DNA of 40,497 bases from Methanotorris formicicus Mc-S-70 (GCF_000243455.1 NZ_AGJL01000012.1:1-40497), one strand, 5' to 3'; counted from the first letter of the stretch, positions 1 through 8,685 are shown. A program made the numbers and translations. The notes: a model not told the origin generated them from the letters alone.

Positions 1-90
1 TCTATTTGATGGGAACTACCGTTATTATATATTAATGCATATTAAAAATTTTTTGGGATGTGGTAAAGTAATTTTAAATGGGGTGAAAAT

Positions 91-531
91 ATGGAAAAGA
101 AAAAAGAACTTTTAAAGAAAATTAGAGAATTTATGATTTTAAATTTAGAAATAAAAAAACTATCAAAGGATTTGGGAATTAATGAGATACATGATACTTA
201 TGAAGAAGTTACAAAACTCGTTAGAGAACCAAATAAAAGATTATATAAGATGCTTTATGATGCGGCAAAGGAAATACAATATGATGAATATGATGGAAAG
301 AAAAGGAAAGAAATTCCATGGTTTCCAAAGGTAGATTATGAAAAATGCAAAAATTGTAAGAAATGTGTTGAATTTTGCCCTAAAGGTGTCTATGATATAG
401 AAAATGGTAGAGTTACTGTTAAATACCCCTACAACTGCATAATCAACTGCAACGCCTGTTCTTATATGTGCTGTGAGAACAATGCCATAATCTTTCCAGA
501 AAATAAAATAGAAAAAAGTGGTAATTTATGA
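91..531 (+). CDS. Ferredoxin-like protein with two 4Fe-4S motifs
   Basis: A 146-residue protein with a helical, lysine-rich N-terminal half and a C-terminal iron-sulfur half. Residues C86, C89, C92 and C96 form a classical CxxCxxCxxxCP motif. A second set, C116, C120, C123, C127 (and C128), is an irregular CxxxCxxCxxxCC arrangement, so the second cluster may be atypical. The start is an ATG after GGGGTGAAAAT, and an AT-rich box (TTATTATATATTA, about 22-34) could be its promoter. The stop overlaps the start of the radical SAM gene by four bases (ATGA), so the two are surely co-translated. I infer that it passes electrons to the radical SAM partner. The family is not recognised more precisely. 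Confidence 0.8.
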   Translation: MEKKKELLKKIREFMILNLEIKKLSKDLGINEIHDTYEEVTKLVREPNKRLYKMLYDAAKEIQYDEYDGKKRKEIPWFPKVDYEKCKNCKKCVEFCPKGVYDIENGRVTVKYPYNCIINCNACSYMCCENNAIIFPENKIEKSGNL

Positions 532-1205
532 AAATTGGTTATTTGAGTTTAAGTGATAAAATAACGGTTATGTGCTATGGTTGCAATTTTAAATGCAAAA
601 ACTGCTTTGTGAAGATGAAGAGCTTTAAAGAAATCCCTCCAGATGAACTATGTAATACAATTGATGATTTATGTCACAAAAACAATATAAATACTATTTT
701 AATCGCCGGTGGTGAGCCAACGCTTCAAAGGGATTTGCCCGAATTTACAAAATATCTAAAAAATAAAGGTAAAAAAGTAATTTTAACCACAAATGGATAT
801 TATTTAAAGGATATTGTTGATGATTTATTTGTTGATGAAATACACGTTGATTTAAAGGCATTTGATGATGAAAAGCACAAATATCTAACTGGAAAATCAA
901 ATAAAAATGTTTTAAAATGCATAGAATACTTAGCAGATAAAAATTTCAACTTTGAAGTAGATACTGTCCTAATCCCCAATATTGTTGATGTTGATGAGAT
1001 TGAAAAGATTGCAGAATTTTTAAGTAGATGGGATGTTAAGTATAGGATTATTGGATACACTCCATTTAACAATAATCTAAATGCACGAAAACCAACAAAG
1101 GAAGAACTTTTAAAGGCAAAAGAAATTGCAAAAAAATATTTAAGTGATGTATCAACATCCTTAGATTTTAGGAGGCATAAGGCATCTAAAAAAATAATAC
1201 TATAA
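528..1205 (+). CDS. Radical SAM protein (pyruvate formate-lyase activase-like)
   Basis: A 225-residue radical SAM enzyme. The cluster-binding CxxxCxxC motif is C19, C23, C26, and GGEP at residues 61-64 is the usual S-adenosylmethionine contact. Length and motif layout match short activase-like radical SAM proteins that carry only the core barrel. It would reductively cleave S-adenosylmethionine to start a radical reaction, but the substrate cannot be read from the sequence. It overlaps the preceding ferredoxin-like gene by four bases, and mfnE starts 19 bases after its stop. No glycyl-radical enzyme is present in the window, so an activase role is unproven. Confidence 0.85.
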   Translation: MKIGYLSLSDKITVMCYGCNFKCKNCFVKMKSFKEIPPDELCNTIDDLCHKNNINTILIAGGEPTLQRDLPEFTKYLKNKGKKVILTTNGYYLKDIVDDLFVDEIHVDLKAFDDEKHKYLTGKSNKNVLKCIEYLADKNFNFEVDTVLIPNIVDVDEIEKIAEFLSRWDVKYRIIGYTPFNNNLNARKPTKEELLKAKEIAKKYLSDVSTSLDFRRHKASKKIIL

Positions 1206-1224
1206 AAGTTAAAAAAGTGAAACC

Positions 1225-1851
1225 ATGCTAATAAAAATAGGGGGTAGTTTAACATATCATGCAGAAAAATTATTAAATGAATTAAAAAAAATAGAGAAGC
1301 CAATAATTATTATTCCTGGAGGAGGAGAGTTTGCCAATGTTGTTAGGAAACTCTACGAAAAGACAAATTTAAATGACAGAGGGGCGCATAAACTTGCAAC
1401 TCTCTGTGTTGATTTGATGGGGATGTATTTTTCAGAGATTTCTTGCATAGAAACAACAGATAATCTTTTTGATGCAAAGAGGATATTGGAAAAAAATGGT
1501 AAAGTTATCTTTTTACCTTCAAAATTAGTCCTTTCGACTGATGAATTACCCCACTCTTGGGATGTAACATCTGATACAATAGCATTGTATGTGGCAAAGT
1601 TCTTAAACTTGAAGGAAATAATAGTTGCGACTGATGTTGATGGGGTATATGATAAATATCCTGGAGGGAAATTATTAAATACTATAAGTGCAAAAGACAT
1701 TAGAGGTTTCACGTCTGTTGATAAACACTTACCCCAACTACTTATAAAATATAAAATGAACTGTTATGTAGTGAATGGGAAACATCCTGAGAGAATAATT
1801 AATTTATTAAACGGAAAAATGAGTATATGCACAAAAATAACATGGTTTTAA
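1225..1851 (+). CDS. mfnE: MfnE, aminomethylfuran-methyl phosphate kinase (methanofuran synthesis)
   Basis: A 208-residue amino acid kinase-fold protein. The N-terminal GGSL (residues 6-9), the PGGGEFA loop near residue 31 and ATDVDGVY near residue 134 are the phosphate and nucleotide binding signatures of the family. In Methanocaldococcus jannaschii the homologous gene (MJ0458) sits next to elongation factor 1-beta, as here, and its product phosphorylates the aminomethylfuran phosphate intermediate to the diphosphate used to build methanofuran. The assignment rests on fold, length and this shared gene order. An ATG start is used. Spacing to both neighbours suggests one transcript. Confidence 0.82.
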   Translation: MLIKIGGSLTYHAEKLLNELKKIEKPIIIIPGGGEFANVVRKLYEKTNLNDRGAHKLATLCVDLMGMYFSEISCIETTDNLFDAKRILEKNGKVIFLPSKLVLSTDELPHSWDVTSDTIALYVAKFLNLKEIIVATDVDGVYDKYPGGKLLNTISAKDIRGFTSVDKHLPQLLIKYKMNCYVVNGKHPERIINLLNGKMSICTKITWF

Positions 1852-1880
1852 CAATATCATAAAATAAAAATGGTGGTAGG

Positions 1881-2045
1881 ATGAAATACAGGTGTATATC
1901 ATGCAATGCTGAAATTGCTCCAAGAGAGTATGCGACAAGGTTCCCATGCCCAAACTGTGGTAAAGTAGAGATAGTTAGATGTGAGAAATGCAGAAAATTA
2001 AGTAACCCATACAAGTGCCCAGAGTGTGGGTACGAAGGGCCATAA
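1881..2045 (+). CDS. Small zinc-ribbon protein
   Basis: A 54-residue protein that starts at ATG 1881 after GGTGGTAGG and stops at 2043-2045. It has four CxxC pairs: CISC near the N-terminus, CPNC, CEKC and CPEC, which would hold two zinc ions. It also has the short invariant-looking stretch [13 protein letters not shown]. This matches the small archaeal zinc-ribbon family (HVO_2753-like) known to be conserved across Euryarchaeota and often encoded beside elongation factor 1-beta. Its exact role is unknown. The position between mfnE and the elongation factor gene suggests a translation link. Confidence 0.85.
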   Translation: MKYRCISCNAEIAPREYATRFPCPNCGKVEIVRCEKCRKLSNPYKCPECGYEGP

Positions 2046-2077
2046 AGTTATAATATAATAAATAACAGGGTGAAATA

Positions 2078-2347
2078 ATGGCGAAAGTTCTTGCTAAGAT
2101 AAAAGTTATGCCAACAAGTCCAGAAGTAAACAAAGAGGAATTAAAAGAGAAAGTTAAAGAAACAGTAGAAAAAACAGATGCAATTTTTAGAGGAATCTCA
2201 GACGAACCATTGGCATTTGGTTTGTATGCAGTTTATGTTGTTGTAGAGATGGAAGAAAAAGAAGGAGGAACAGAAGAAATCGAAAAAGCATTGAGTGACT
2301 TGGGGGATGTAGAGAGTGTAGAAGTTGTCGAAGTATCACTTGCTTAA
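2078..2347 (+). CDS. ef1b: Translation elongation factor 1-beta (aEF-1B)
   Basis: An 89-residue protein, the normal length of archaeal aEF-1B, which exchanges GDP for GTP on aEF-1A. It has a ferredoxin-like alpha/beta fold with the family landmarks KIKVMPTSPEV at the N-terminus, the GLYAVYVVVEMEEKEGGTE core and a VESVEVVEVS end. It is preceded by a GGGTG-type ribosome binding site and follows the zinc-ribbon gene by 32 bases. About 260 AT-rich bases separate it from L22, including a separate promoter, so it ends the first transcription unit. Confidence 0.95.
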   Translation: MAKVLAKIKVMPTSPEVNKEELKEKVKETVEKTDAIFRGISDEPLAFGLYAVYVVVEMEEKEGGTEEIEKALSDLGDVESVEVVEVSLA

Positions 2348-2605
2348 ATTTAATATCAATTTAGTTTTATATGACATTCTTTTCTTTAAATTTATTTTAA
2401 ATATGTTTAATTGACAATGGTAATATTCACTTAAAAATTAAATTTTTTATATCTATAACAAACACTATTTGGTGCATAATAAAATATATAAATAAGTTCA
2501 ATTAAATAAAGAGAGTTATTAGGGTTTTGGTAAAAGAATTTTTATATATGGGTGTAAAACACGTTTACGGCATTATCATTTAGATTGAATTCTGAGGTGA
2601 ATGGA
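2348..2605 (+). promoter_or_regulatory. Intergenic promoter region of the L22 superoperon
   Basis: No gene is visible in this 258-base AT-rich interval. TTTATATATG at 2541-2550 is a good archaeal box A; transcription would begin about 25 bases downstream, near 2573, giving a leader of about 30 bases before L22. A GAGGTGA ribosome binding site at 2594-2600 precedes the ATG at 2606 by five bases. T-rich runs at 2380-2460 may end the upstream transcript. Confidence 0.6.
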
Positions 2606-3067
2606 ATGGCAAAACTAAACTACAAAATAGATGTAGATCCTAACAAAACTGCAAGAGCAATGGGTAAGGCATTGAAAATCTCAAGAAAACATGCAATAGA
2701 AATCTGCAGGGAGTTAAATGGTATGAAGTTGGATGATGCTATCGAATATTTGAAAGATGTTATTGCATTAAAGAGGCATATTCCATTTAAGAGACACTGC
2801 AAGGATGTCCCACACAGAAAGGGTAAATTTGGATGGCATGCTGGTAGATACCCAGTAAAGGCATCAAGAGAAATCTTGAAAGTATTGGAAAATGCTAAGA
2901 AAAATGCAGAATACAAAGGTTTAAATGCTGAAAAATTGAGAATCAAGCACATCTCATCAAACAAAGGTCCAACAATCAAGAGATACATGCCAAGGGCATT
3001 TGGTAGAGCATCACCTAAGTTCCAAGAAACTGTCCATATACAAGTTATATTAGAAGAATACCACTAG
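2606..3067 (+). CDS. rpl22: 50S ribosomal protein L22
   Basis: A 153-residue archaeal/eukaryotic-type L22 (uL22). The ATG at 2606 is chosen over an in-frame TTG at 2585 because it follows GAGGTGA by five bases and gives the expected N-terminus (MAKLNYKI). Landmarks are [16 protein letters not shown], the conserved [18 protein letters not shown] segment and the C-terminal hairpin that reaches the exit tunnel (RAFGRASP). It is the first gene of the long ribosomal superoperon; S3 follows after 10 bases. Confidence 0.97.
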   Translation: MAKLNYKIDVDPNKTARAMGKALKISRKHAIEICRELNGMKLDDAIEYLKDVIALKRHIPFKRHCKDVPHRKGKFGWHAGRYPVKASREILKVLENAKKNAEYKGLNAEKLRIKHISSNKGPTIKRYMPRAFGRASPKFQETVHIQVILEEYH

Positions 3068-3077
3068 GAGGGTTAGC

Positions 3078-3704
3078 ATGATTGAGAGGATATTCGTAGA
3101 TGACAATATCAAAGAGATGTTAATTGATGAGTACTTTAAAAAGGCATTAGCAAAGGCAGGATACAGCCACATGGAGATTAGAAAAACACCTATTGGAACA
3201 AAAATAACAATATATGCAGAGAAACCTGGTTTTGTCATTGGTAGAAGAGGAAAAAGAGTAAAAGAATTAACAGAAACTCTTGAAAACACATACAAAGTAG
3301 ATAAACCACAAATTGAAGTTAAATCCATTGACGATCCAAACTTAGACCCAGAGGTAGTTGCACAGAAAATTGCATCCTCATTAGAAAGAGGAATGCACTT
3401 CAGAAGAGTCGCTCACGCAGCAGTTAGAAGAGTTATGAATGCAGGGGCAAAAGGTGTTGTTGTAATCATTTCTGGAAAATTAACTGGAGAGAGAGCAAGA
3501 ACAGAAAAATTCATGGCTGGATACATGAAACACTGTGGAGATCCATCAGAAACACTTGTCAGAAAAGCATTTAAACTTGCTAAATTGAAGTTGGGAGTTA
3601 TTGGTGTAACTGTAAAGATTATGCCACCAGATATTGTATTACCAGATGAAGTCATCATTAAAGATGAGGAAATTAAAGAAGTTTCTGAAGAGGTTATGGA
3701 ATAA
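3078..3704 (+). CDS. rps3: 30S ribosomal protein S3
   Basis: A 208-residue S3 (uS3). The KH-type RNA-binding loop is [10 protein letters not shown] around residue 55, and the C-terminal domain has the conserved [20 protein letters not shown] and [14 protein letters not shown] stretches. It lines the mRNA entry channel of the small subunit. The start is ATG after GGAGGGTTAGC. It follows L22 by 10 bases. The last residues are acidic ([12 protein letters not shown]). Confidence 0.97.
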   Translation: MIERIFVDDNIKEMLIDEYFKKALAKAGYSHMEIRKTPIGTKITIYAEKPGFVIGRRGKRVKELTETLENTYKVDKPQIEVKSIDDPNLDPEVVAQKIASSLERGMHFRRVAHAAVRRVMNAGAKGVVVIISGKLTGERARTEKFMAGYMKHCGDPSETLVRKAFKLAKLKLGVIGVTVKIMPPDIVLPDEVIIKDEEIKEVSEEVME

Positions 3705-3718
3705 ACCCCTCAAATATC

Positions 3719-3728
3719 TTTATAAATT
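3719..3728 (+). promoter_or_regulatory. Box A promoter before L29
   Basis: TTTATAAATT lies just after the S3 stop codon and about 39 bases before the L29 ATG, leaving room for initiation near 3752. It may be an internal promoter of the superoperon. AT-rich sequence is common here, so this is a suggestion only. Confidence 0.4.
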
Positions 3729-3766
3729 TGTTTTTAGGACTTAACTTATTAATTGGGGTGAAAAAC

Positions 3767-3976
3767 ATGGCGATTTTAAGGGCAAATGAAATTAGAGAAA
3801 TGAGTATAGAAGAGATGAGAGAAAAACTTGTGGAGTTAAAGAAGGAATTGTTAAAAGAAAATGTACACAAAGCAGTTGGTGGAGCACCTTCAAACCCTGG
3901 GAGAGTTAAAGAATTAAAAAGAACTATAGCAAGAATATTGACCATAATGAATGAAAAAAAGAAACAAATGCTCTAA
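3767..3976 (+). CDS. rpl29: 50S ribosomal protein L29
   Basis: A 69-residue L29 (uL29), a two-helix protein near the tunnel exit and a docking point for the signal recognition particle. The ATG at 3767 follows GGGGTG by six bases and gives [12 protein letters not shown]; an in-frame upstream TTG at 3728 lacks a ribosome binding site. The helix [20 protein letters not shown] and the C-terminal [13 protein letters not shown] segment are typical. Confidence 0.96.
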   Translation: MAILRANEIREMSIEEMREKLVELKKELLKENVHKAVGGAPSNPGRVKELKRTIARILTIMNEKKKQML

Positions 3977-4087
3977 ATAAAATGACAGATATATTAAAAT
4001 CCCAAACATAAATTATAAATACTAAGACCTCATGTTATTAAAATATTAGAAAGGCAGATAAAAAGTGAAATAATAAGAGGTGCAGTG

Positions 4088-4396
4088 ATGCCCGAGATTT
4101 GTCCAGTATGTGGATTACCAAAAGATTTGTGTGTATGTGAAGAAATAGCAAAAGAAGAACAAAAAATAAAAGTATATGTTACAAAAAGAAGATTTGGAAA
4201 ATTGATGACTATTATAGAGGGGTTTGACACCGACTTAATAGATATTAAAGAATTATCTAAAAAATTGAAAGATATCTGTGCCTGTGGAGGAACTGTAAAA
4301 GATAATGCTATCGAATTACAAGGAGACCATAGGAAGAAGGTTGAAGAGATACTTGTTAAAATGGGTTTTTCAAAGGATATGATTGATGTTAGATAA
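4088..4396 (+). CDS. sui1: Translation initiation factor SUI1/eIF1
   Basis: A 102-residue archaeal eIF1 homologue that monitors start-codon selection on the small subunit. The ATG at 4088 is preferred to the GTG just before it, because GAGGTG ends four bases upstream. Residues 5-16 carry a small cysteine cluster ([13 protein letters not shown]) that could bind zinc. The SUI1 fold follows, with [16 protein letters not shown] and the C-terminal [16 protein letters not shown] typical of the family. A GC-rich hairpin region begins seven bases after the stop. Confidence 0.95.
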   Translation: MPEICPVCGLPKDLCVCEEIAKEEQKIKVYVTKRRFGKLMTIIEGFDTDLIDIKELSKKLKDICACGGTVKDNAIELQGDHRKKVEEILVKMGFSKDMIDVR

Positions 4397-4402
4397 AAAT
4401 TT

Positions 4403-4457
4403 CCGGACGTGGTGGATGCCTTTGGGCACACCCATCACGTCCCTATATGGTGGGGCA
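4403..4457 (+). ncRNA. GC-rich structured RNA, candidate leader of the RNase P protein gene
   Basis: This 55-base stretch is 34/55 G+C (62%), against about one third for the surroundings, similar to the tRNAs of this genome. Bases 4405-4415 pair with 4432-4442 in an 11-bp helix (one G-U), and inside it 4417-4420 pairs with 4425-4428 around a TTTG loop. The GGCA at 4454-4457 could compete for the same TGCC, and CCC at 4441-4443 could pair with GGG at 4452-4454, which overlaps the likely ribosome binding site (GGTGGGG, 4449-4455) of the next gene. It fills the interval from the SUI1 stop to the RNase P protein ATG. It may be a cis-regulatory leader, a processed small RNA, or a member of a known GC-rich archaeal RNA family that I cannot check. 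Confidence 0.55.
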
Positions 4458-4460
4458 AGT

Positions 4461-4748
4461 ATGATAACTCCATATAATATTTTGAGGCATGAACTTATCG
4501 GATTAGAAGTGGAGATAGTAAAATCCAGAAACCCATCAATGATTGGCATAAAGGGCAGAATTATAGATGAAAGCAGGAACACCTTAGTAATTGAAAAAGA
4601 GAATGGACAAGAGGTAATAATACCAAAAGATATTGCAGTGTTCAGATTTAAACTGCCAACATGCAGAGTGGACGTTGATGGAAGATTACTAATCGGCAGA
4701 CCAGAGGACAGATTAAAGAGGAAAATAAAAGAACTCTACTCATACTAA
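4461..4748 (+). CDS. rnp1: Ribonuclease P protein component 1 (Pop4/Rpp29)
   Basis: A 95-residue archaeal Rpp29 homologue, an Sm-like barrel protein that binds RNase P RNA and helps 5' end maturation of tRNA. The start at ATG 4461 gives MITPYNILRHELIGLEVEIV, the family N-terminus; earlier in-frame codons would cover the GC-rich hairpin and give an unlikely extension. Landmarks are IGIKGRIIDESRNTLVIEKENG, the VIIPKDIAVFRF strand and GRPEDRLKRKIKELY. Its own leader is unusual (see the structured RNA just upstream). Confidence 0.94.
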   Translation: MITPYNILRHELIGLEVEIVKSRNPSMIGIKGRIIDESRNTLVIEKENGQEVIIPKDIAVFRFKLPTCRVDVDGRLLIGRPEDRLKRKIKELYSY

Positions 4749-4973
4749 AAAAACTTTAAATATTAAAAATTACTATTTTAAAGTCCCCACCAGTGTAAAG
4801 TATAAATATCAGTTATTAATATTTCAGAAATTATTCTTGATTAGGTAATTCTCCCTTTATGGGACACCGTATTTTATAATCAAATATTGATGTGGTTTTA
4901 ACACAGTCAATTTTTATGAAAATAATTCATGCATATTATGCTCAAAACATGTAAAGTTGTAGGAGGTCTGAAC
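4749..4973 (+). promoter_or_regulatory. Intergenic region before S17 with two possible box A elements
   Basis: No gene is seen in these 225 bases. GTATAAATATC near 4797-4808 and ATTTTATAAT at 4871-4880 are candidate box A elements, so the S17 half of the superoperon may have its own promoter. TCCC-TTTAT-GGGA at 4852-4864 is a short hairpin. AGGAGGT at 4961-4967 is the S17 ribosome binding site. Confidence 0.45.
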
Positions 4974-5321
4974 ATGAGAAACATTGGAATTCCAGTAAAT
5001 GTTCCTGAAAAAGAATGCAATGACAAAAACTGTCCTTTCCATGGAACATTGCCTGTAAGAGGGCAAATGTTTGAAGGTATAGTAGTTAGTGATAAGGCAC
5101 ACAAAACAGTCGTTATTAAAAGAGAAATTGTAAAATACCTAAAGAAATATGAAAGATACGAAAAAAGAACATCAAAATTAGTTGCTCATAATCCAGAATG
5201 CATAAACGCAAAAGTTGGAGATGTTGTTAGAGTTATGGAATGTAGACCAATAAGTAAGACAAAATCATTCGTTGTTGTTGAAAAACTTGGACAGATAAAC
5301 GAAGTAAAAGGAGAAGAATAA
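4974..5321 (+). CDS. rps17: 30S ribosomal protein S17
   Basis: A 115-residue archaeal S17 (uS17), an OB-fold primary binder of 16S rRNA. The ATG at 4974 lies seven bases after AGGAGGT. An N-terminal cysteine pair ([10 protein letters not shown]) typical of archaeal S17 precedes the [20 protein letters not shown] strand pair. The [17 protein letters not shown] loop and [20 protein letters not shown] are the rRNA-binding signature. L14 follows after 21 bases. Confidence 0.97.
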   Translation: MRNIGIPVNVPEKECNDKNCPFHGTLPVRGQMFEGIVVSDKAHKTVVIKREIVKYLKKYERYEKRTSKLVAHNPECINAKVGDVVRVMECRPISKTKSFVVVEKLGQINEVKGEE

Positions 5322-5342
5322 TTTGTCTAAAGAGGTGGCATT

Positions 5343-5741
5343 ATGAAAAGTCATGGTTCAAAAGTTACAAGGGCATTACCAAATGGTGCAAGATTGGTTT
5401 GTGCTGACAACACAGGGGCAAGAGAATTAGAAATTATAGCAGTTAAAAACTACAAAGGTGTTGCAAGAAGATTACCTTCCGCTGGAGTAGGGGATATGGT
5501 TTTTGTTTCAGTTAAGAAAGGAACTCCTGAAATGAGAAAACAAGTCTTCCCTGCTGTAATTATTAGACAAAAGAAAGAAATCAGAAGACCTGATGGAACA
5601 AGGGTTAAATTTGAGGACAACGCTGCCGTTATTGTAACTCCTGATGGAAACCCAAAAGGTTCAGAAATCAAAGGGCCGGTTGCAAAAGAAGCAGCAGAAA
5701 GATGGCCAGGTGTTTCAAGATTAGCAAGAATCATCCTATAA
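5343..5741 (+). CDS. rpl14: 50S ribosomal protein L14
   Basis: A 132-residue L14 (uL14), a five-stranded barrel at the subunit interface contacting 16S rRNA. Landmarks are [39 protein letters not shown] and [20 protein letters not shown]. It starts at ATG after GAGGTG and lies between S17 and L24 in the usual order, with gaps of 21 and 24 bases. Confidence 0.98.
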   Translation: MKSHGSKVTRALPNGARLVCADNTGARELEIIAVKNYKGVARRLPSAGVGDMVFVSVKKGTPEMRKQVFPAVIIRQKKEIRRPDGTRVKFEDNAAVIVTPDGNPKGSEIKGPVAKEAAERWPGVSRLARIIL

Positions 5742-5765
5742 TTAAAAAACAATAAAGGTGAAAAT

Positions 5766-6131
5766 ATGGTGGCTTTAACCAAGTCAAAACAACCAAGAAA
5801 ACAAAGAAAAGCCCTATTTAACGCACCATTACATTTAAGAAACAAAATCATGTCTGCAATGTTGTCAAAAGAATTAAAGGAAAAATTTGGTAAAAACACA
5901 CTTCCAATCAGAAAAGGAGATGTTGTTAAAATTATGAGAGGGGACTTTAAAGGACATCAGGGAGAAGTTGTTAAAGTGGATTACGATAGATACAGAATTT
6001 ATGTTGAAGGTGCTGCAAACTACAAACAAGATGGAAAAGAAAGTCCATACCCAATACATCCATCAAATGTAATGATTGTTAAGTTGTATGATGGGGATGA
6101 AAAGAGATTCAAACAAATAAAAAAGGAATAA
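5766..6131 (+). CDS. rpl24: 50S ribosomal protein L24
   Basis: A 121-residue archaeal L24 (uL24). After a basic N-terminal tail ([10 protein letters not shown]) it has the KOW motif as [20 protein letters not shown] around residues 50-70, which binds 23S rRNA near the tunnel exit. The ATG follows AAAGGTGAAAAT. S4e follows after 31 bases. Confidence 0.97.
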   Translation: MVALTKSKQPRKQRKALFNAPLHLRNKIMSAMLSKELKEKFGKNTLPIRKGDVVKIMRGDFKGHQGEVVKVDYDRYRIYVEGAANYKQDGKESPYPIHPSNVMIVKLYDGDEKRFKQIKKE

Positions 6132-6162
6132 GCCAAAATAAATAAATTAATGAGGTGTGAAT

Positions 6163-6897
6163 ATGGCAAATAAAGGACCAAGAAAACATTTGAAAAGACT
6201 GACTGCTCCATCAAACTGGCAGATTCCAAGAAAAGTTCACAAGTTCGTTGTAAGGCCATTACCAGGACCACACGCAATGGATGGTTCCTTACCATTGTTG
6301 TTGATTGTTAGAGATATTTTAAAATATGCTGATAACGCAAGAGAGGCTAAAAAGATTATTAAAATGGGTAAAATCTTAGTTGATGGAAGAAAGAGGAAAG
6401 AACATAAATTCCCTGTTGGTTTTATGGACGTTATATCAATTCCAGATACAAACGAACACTTCAGAGCATTATTTGATGAAAAAGGTAGAATTGTTTTAAG
6501 ACCAACTGAAAATCCAGATGTTAAGTTGTGTAGAATTAAAAACAAAACTGTTGTTAAAGGAGGGCACATTCAACTCAATTTACACGATGGAAGAAACCAC
6601 CTCATAAGAGTTTCAAACCCTACAAAGGCTGAAGAGGATGTTTACAAAACAGGGGATGTTGTTTTAATGGGAGTTCCTGAACAGGAAATTAAAGCACACA
6701 TTCCATTTGAAGTTGGTAAATTGGCATACATTACAGGTGGAAAACACATTGGAGAATTTGTAAAGATAGTTGATATTGAGAAGAGAGTTTTCTACCCCGA
6801 TATCATAACATTAGAAAACTCTGATGGAGAGAAATTTAAAACAATCAAAGATTATGTATTCGTTATTGGAGACGAAGAACCAATAATCAAATTATAA
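6163..6897 (+). CDS. rps4e: 30S ribosomal protein S4e
   Basis: A 244-residue S4e, an archaeal/eukaryotic small-subunit protein with no bacterial partner. The ATG at 6163 follows GAGGTG by five bases. The order is a basic N-terminal segment (MANKGPRKHLKRL), an S4-type RNA-binding domain (about 40-100, with AREAKKIIKMGKILVDGRKR), a central beta domain, and a KOW-like end (GKHIGEFVKIVDIE). It lies in its standard place between L24 and L5. Confidence 0.97.
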   Translation: MANKGPRKHLKRLTAPSNWQIPRKVHKFVVRPLPGPHAMDGSLPLLLIVRDILKYADNAREAKKIIKMGKILVDGRKRKEHKFPVGFMDVISIPDTNEHFRALFDEKGRIVLRPTENPDVKLCRIKNKTVVKGGHIQLNLHDGRNHLIRVSNPTKAEEDVYKTGDVVLMGVPEQEIKAHIPFEVGKLAYITGGKHIGEFVKIVDIEKRVFYPDIITLENSDGEKFKTIKDYVFVIGDEEPIIKL

Positions 6898-6921
6898 AAA
6901 AACGTTATTGGGAGGATAAAC

Positions 6922-7470
6922 ATGTCATACCAAGAACTTTGGAACAACAACCCAATGTTAAAACCAAGGATTGAAAAAGTTGTGGTCAACTTTGGTGTTG
7001 GGGAAGCAGGAGATAGGTTAACAAAAGGAGCAAAGGTTATGGAAGAGATAACTGGGCAAAGACCAATAAGAACCTTGGCAAAGCAAACAAACCCAGCATT
7101 TGGAATTAGAAAGAAATTGCCAATTGGATTAAAAGTTACATTAAGAGGAAAGAAAGCAGAGGAATTCTTAAAAAATGCATTCATTGCATTCAAAGCAGAA
7201 GGTAAAAAATTGTACGAAAGTTCATTTGACGAGTACGGAAACTTCTCATTCGGTATTCATGAGCACATAGACTTCCCTGGACAGAAGTATGATCCAATGA
7301 TTGGAATTTATGGAATGGATGTTTGTGTCACCTTAGAGAGACCAGGTTACAGAATTAAGAGGAGAAAAATAAAAAGAGCACACATTCCTAAAAGGCACAG
7401 AGTTACAAGAGAGGAAGCAATTGAATTCATTGAGAAACACTTTGGAGTAGAGGTTGTAAGGGAAGAATAA
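6922..7470 (+). CDS. rpl5: 50S ribosomal protein L5
   Basis: A 182-residue archaeal L5 (uL5) that binds 5S rRNA and contacts P-site tRNA. Landmarks are EKVVVNFGVGEAGDRL, TGQRPIRTLAKQTNPAFGIR and IGLKVTLRGKKAEEFL, then FSFGIHEHIDFPGQKYDP. The C-terminal KRRKIKRAHIPKRHRVTREE extension is archaeal. The ATG follows GGGAGGATAAAC. The S14 gene starts 23 bases after its stop. Confidence 0.98.
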   Translation: MSYQELWNNNPMLKPRIEKVVVNFGVGEAGDRLTKGAKVMEEITGQRPIRTLAKQTNPAFGIRKKLPIGLKVTLRGKKAEEFLKNAFIAFKAEGKKLYESSFDEYGNFSFGIHEHIDFPGQKYDPMIGIYGMDVCVTLERPGYRIKRRKIKRAHIPKRHRVTREEAIEFIEKHFGVEVVREE

Positions 7471-7492
7471 ATAAAAACAAAAGGTGATGTAA

Positions 7493-7654
7493 ATGGCAAA
7501 AGCACCATGGAAAAGAAAATATGGAATAGGAATAAGACCATGTCAAAGATGTGGACATGTAGGACCAGGATTAATTAGAAAATACGGACTCAATTTATGC
7601 AGACAGTGCTTTAGGGAAGTGGCTGCAAAATTAGGATTTAAAAAATATGATTAA
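7493..7654 (+). CDS. rps14: 30S ribosomal protein S14 (zinc type)
   Basis: A 53-residue zinc-binding S14 (uS14). The ATG at 7493 follows AAGGTGATGTAA. C17, C20, C36 and C39 form the zinc site. [20 protein letters not shown] is the family signature. The gene is short but complete, and it sits between L5 and S8 as in other archaea. Confidence 0.97.
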   Translation: MAKAPWKRKYGIGIRPCQRCGHVGPGLIRKYGLNLCRQCFREVAAKLGFKKYD

Positions 7655-7707
7655 TCGCCCTAAACAAACTTTAAAAAATTATTAGTTAAATTTAAGGAGG
7701 TATCAAC

Positions 7708-8100
7708 ATGAGTTTAATGGACCCACTGGCAAATGCGTTAAACCATTTAGCAAATTGTGAGAGAGTGGGGAAAAAAGTAGTTTACATAAAACCCGCATCA
7801 AAGTTGATTGGTAGAGTATTGAAGGTTATGCAAGACCATGGATACATTGGAGAGTTTGAATTTATAGAGGATGGAAGAGCAGGAATATTCAAAGTTGAGT
7901 TGATTGGTAAGATAAACAAATGTGGTGCAATTAAACCAAGATATGCTGTTAAGAAACACGAGTTTGAGAACTTTGAAAAGAAATACCTTCCAGCAAGGGA
8001 CTTTGGTTTGTTGATTGTAAGCACATCTCAAGGAATAATGACACACTATGAAGCAAAGGAAAAAGGAATTGGTGGAAGATTAATTTCCTACGTGTTCTAA
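7708..8100 (+). CDS. rps8: 30S ribosomal protein S8
   Basis: A 130-residue S8 (uS8), an early binder of the central domain of 16S rRNA and, in many organisms, a translational repressor of its operon. It begins [20 protein letters not shown]. The C-terminal [20 protein letters not shown] carries the conserved STSQG-type rRNA-binding loop. An AAGGAGGT ribosome binding site precedes the ATG. Confidence 0.98.
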   Translation: MSLMDPLANALNHLANCERVGKKVVYIKPASKLIGRVLKVMQDHGYIGEFEFIEDGRAGIFKVELIGKINKCGAIKPRYAVKKHEFENFEKKYLPARDFGLLIVSTSQGIMTHYEAKEKGIGGRLISYVF

Positions 8101-8136
8101 GTTTTCATTAATAATTTATTGATAGGAGGTAAAAAC

Positions 8137-8685
8137 ATGCCAGTTGCAGCATTTATAAGGGAAGAGGTGGAAATTCCCGAAAATGTTACTGTAGACATTG
8201 TGGGAAATGAAGTTATTGTCAAATCAGGAGGAAAAGAACTTAAAAGAGTTTTCTCATACCCTGGTGTTGAGGTAAAGAAGGAGGACAACAAAGTTGTTAT
8301 TGAATGTGAATATCCAAGAAAGAAACAAGCCGCTATCATTGGAACATTTAGAGCACACATAAAAAACATGATTAAGGGAGTAACAGAGGGTTTTACATAC
8401 AAATTAAAGATAAGATATGCCCACTTCCCAATGAAAGTCTCAGTTAAAGGAAATGAAGTTATTATTGATAACTTCTTAGGAGAAAAATATCCAAGAAGAG
8501 CAAAAATCCTAGATGGCGTTACAGTTAAAGTTAGCGGTGAAGATGTAATTGTTACAGGAATTGATAAGGAGAAAGTTGGTCAGACTGCTGCAAACATTGA
8601 ACAGGCAACAAAAATTAAAGGAAGAGATCCAAGGATCTTCCAAGATGGTATTTACATTGTGGAGAAGGCAGGAAAAGTGCTATAA
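8137..8685 (+). CDS. rpl6: 50S ribosomal protein L6
   Basis: A 182-residue L6 (uL6) built of two similar alpha/beta domains near the factor-binding site. The ATG at 8137 follows AGGAGGT by six bases. The first domain has the [20 protein letters not shown] strands and the second has [19 protein letters not shown]. The end contains the conserved [20 protein letters not shown]32e follows after nine bases. Confidence 0.98.
   Translation: MPVAAFIREEVEIPENVTVDIVGNEVIVKSGGKELKRVFSYPGVEVKKEDNKVVIECEYPRKKQAAIIGTFRAHIKNMIKGVTEGFTYKLKIRYAHFPMKVSVKGNEVIIDNFLGEKYPRRAKILDGVTVKVSGEDVIVTGIDKEKVGQTAANIEQATKIKGRDPRIFQDGIYIVEKAGKVL

Noticed and set aside
4383-4460. Upstream in-frame extension of the RNase P protein gene
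   Set aside because: It would code a Trp/Pro-rich lead that relatives lack, and the bases form a strong RNA hairpin instead.
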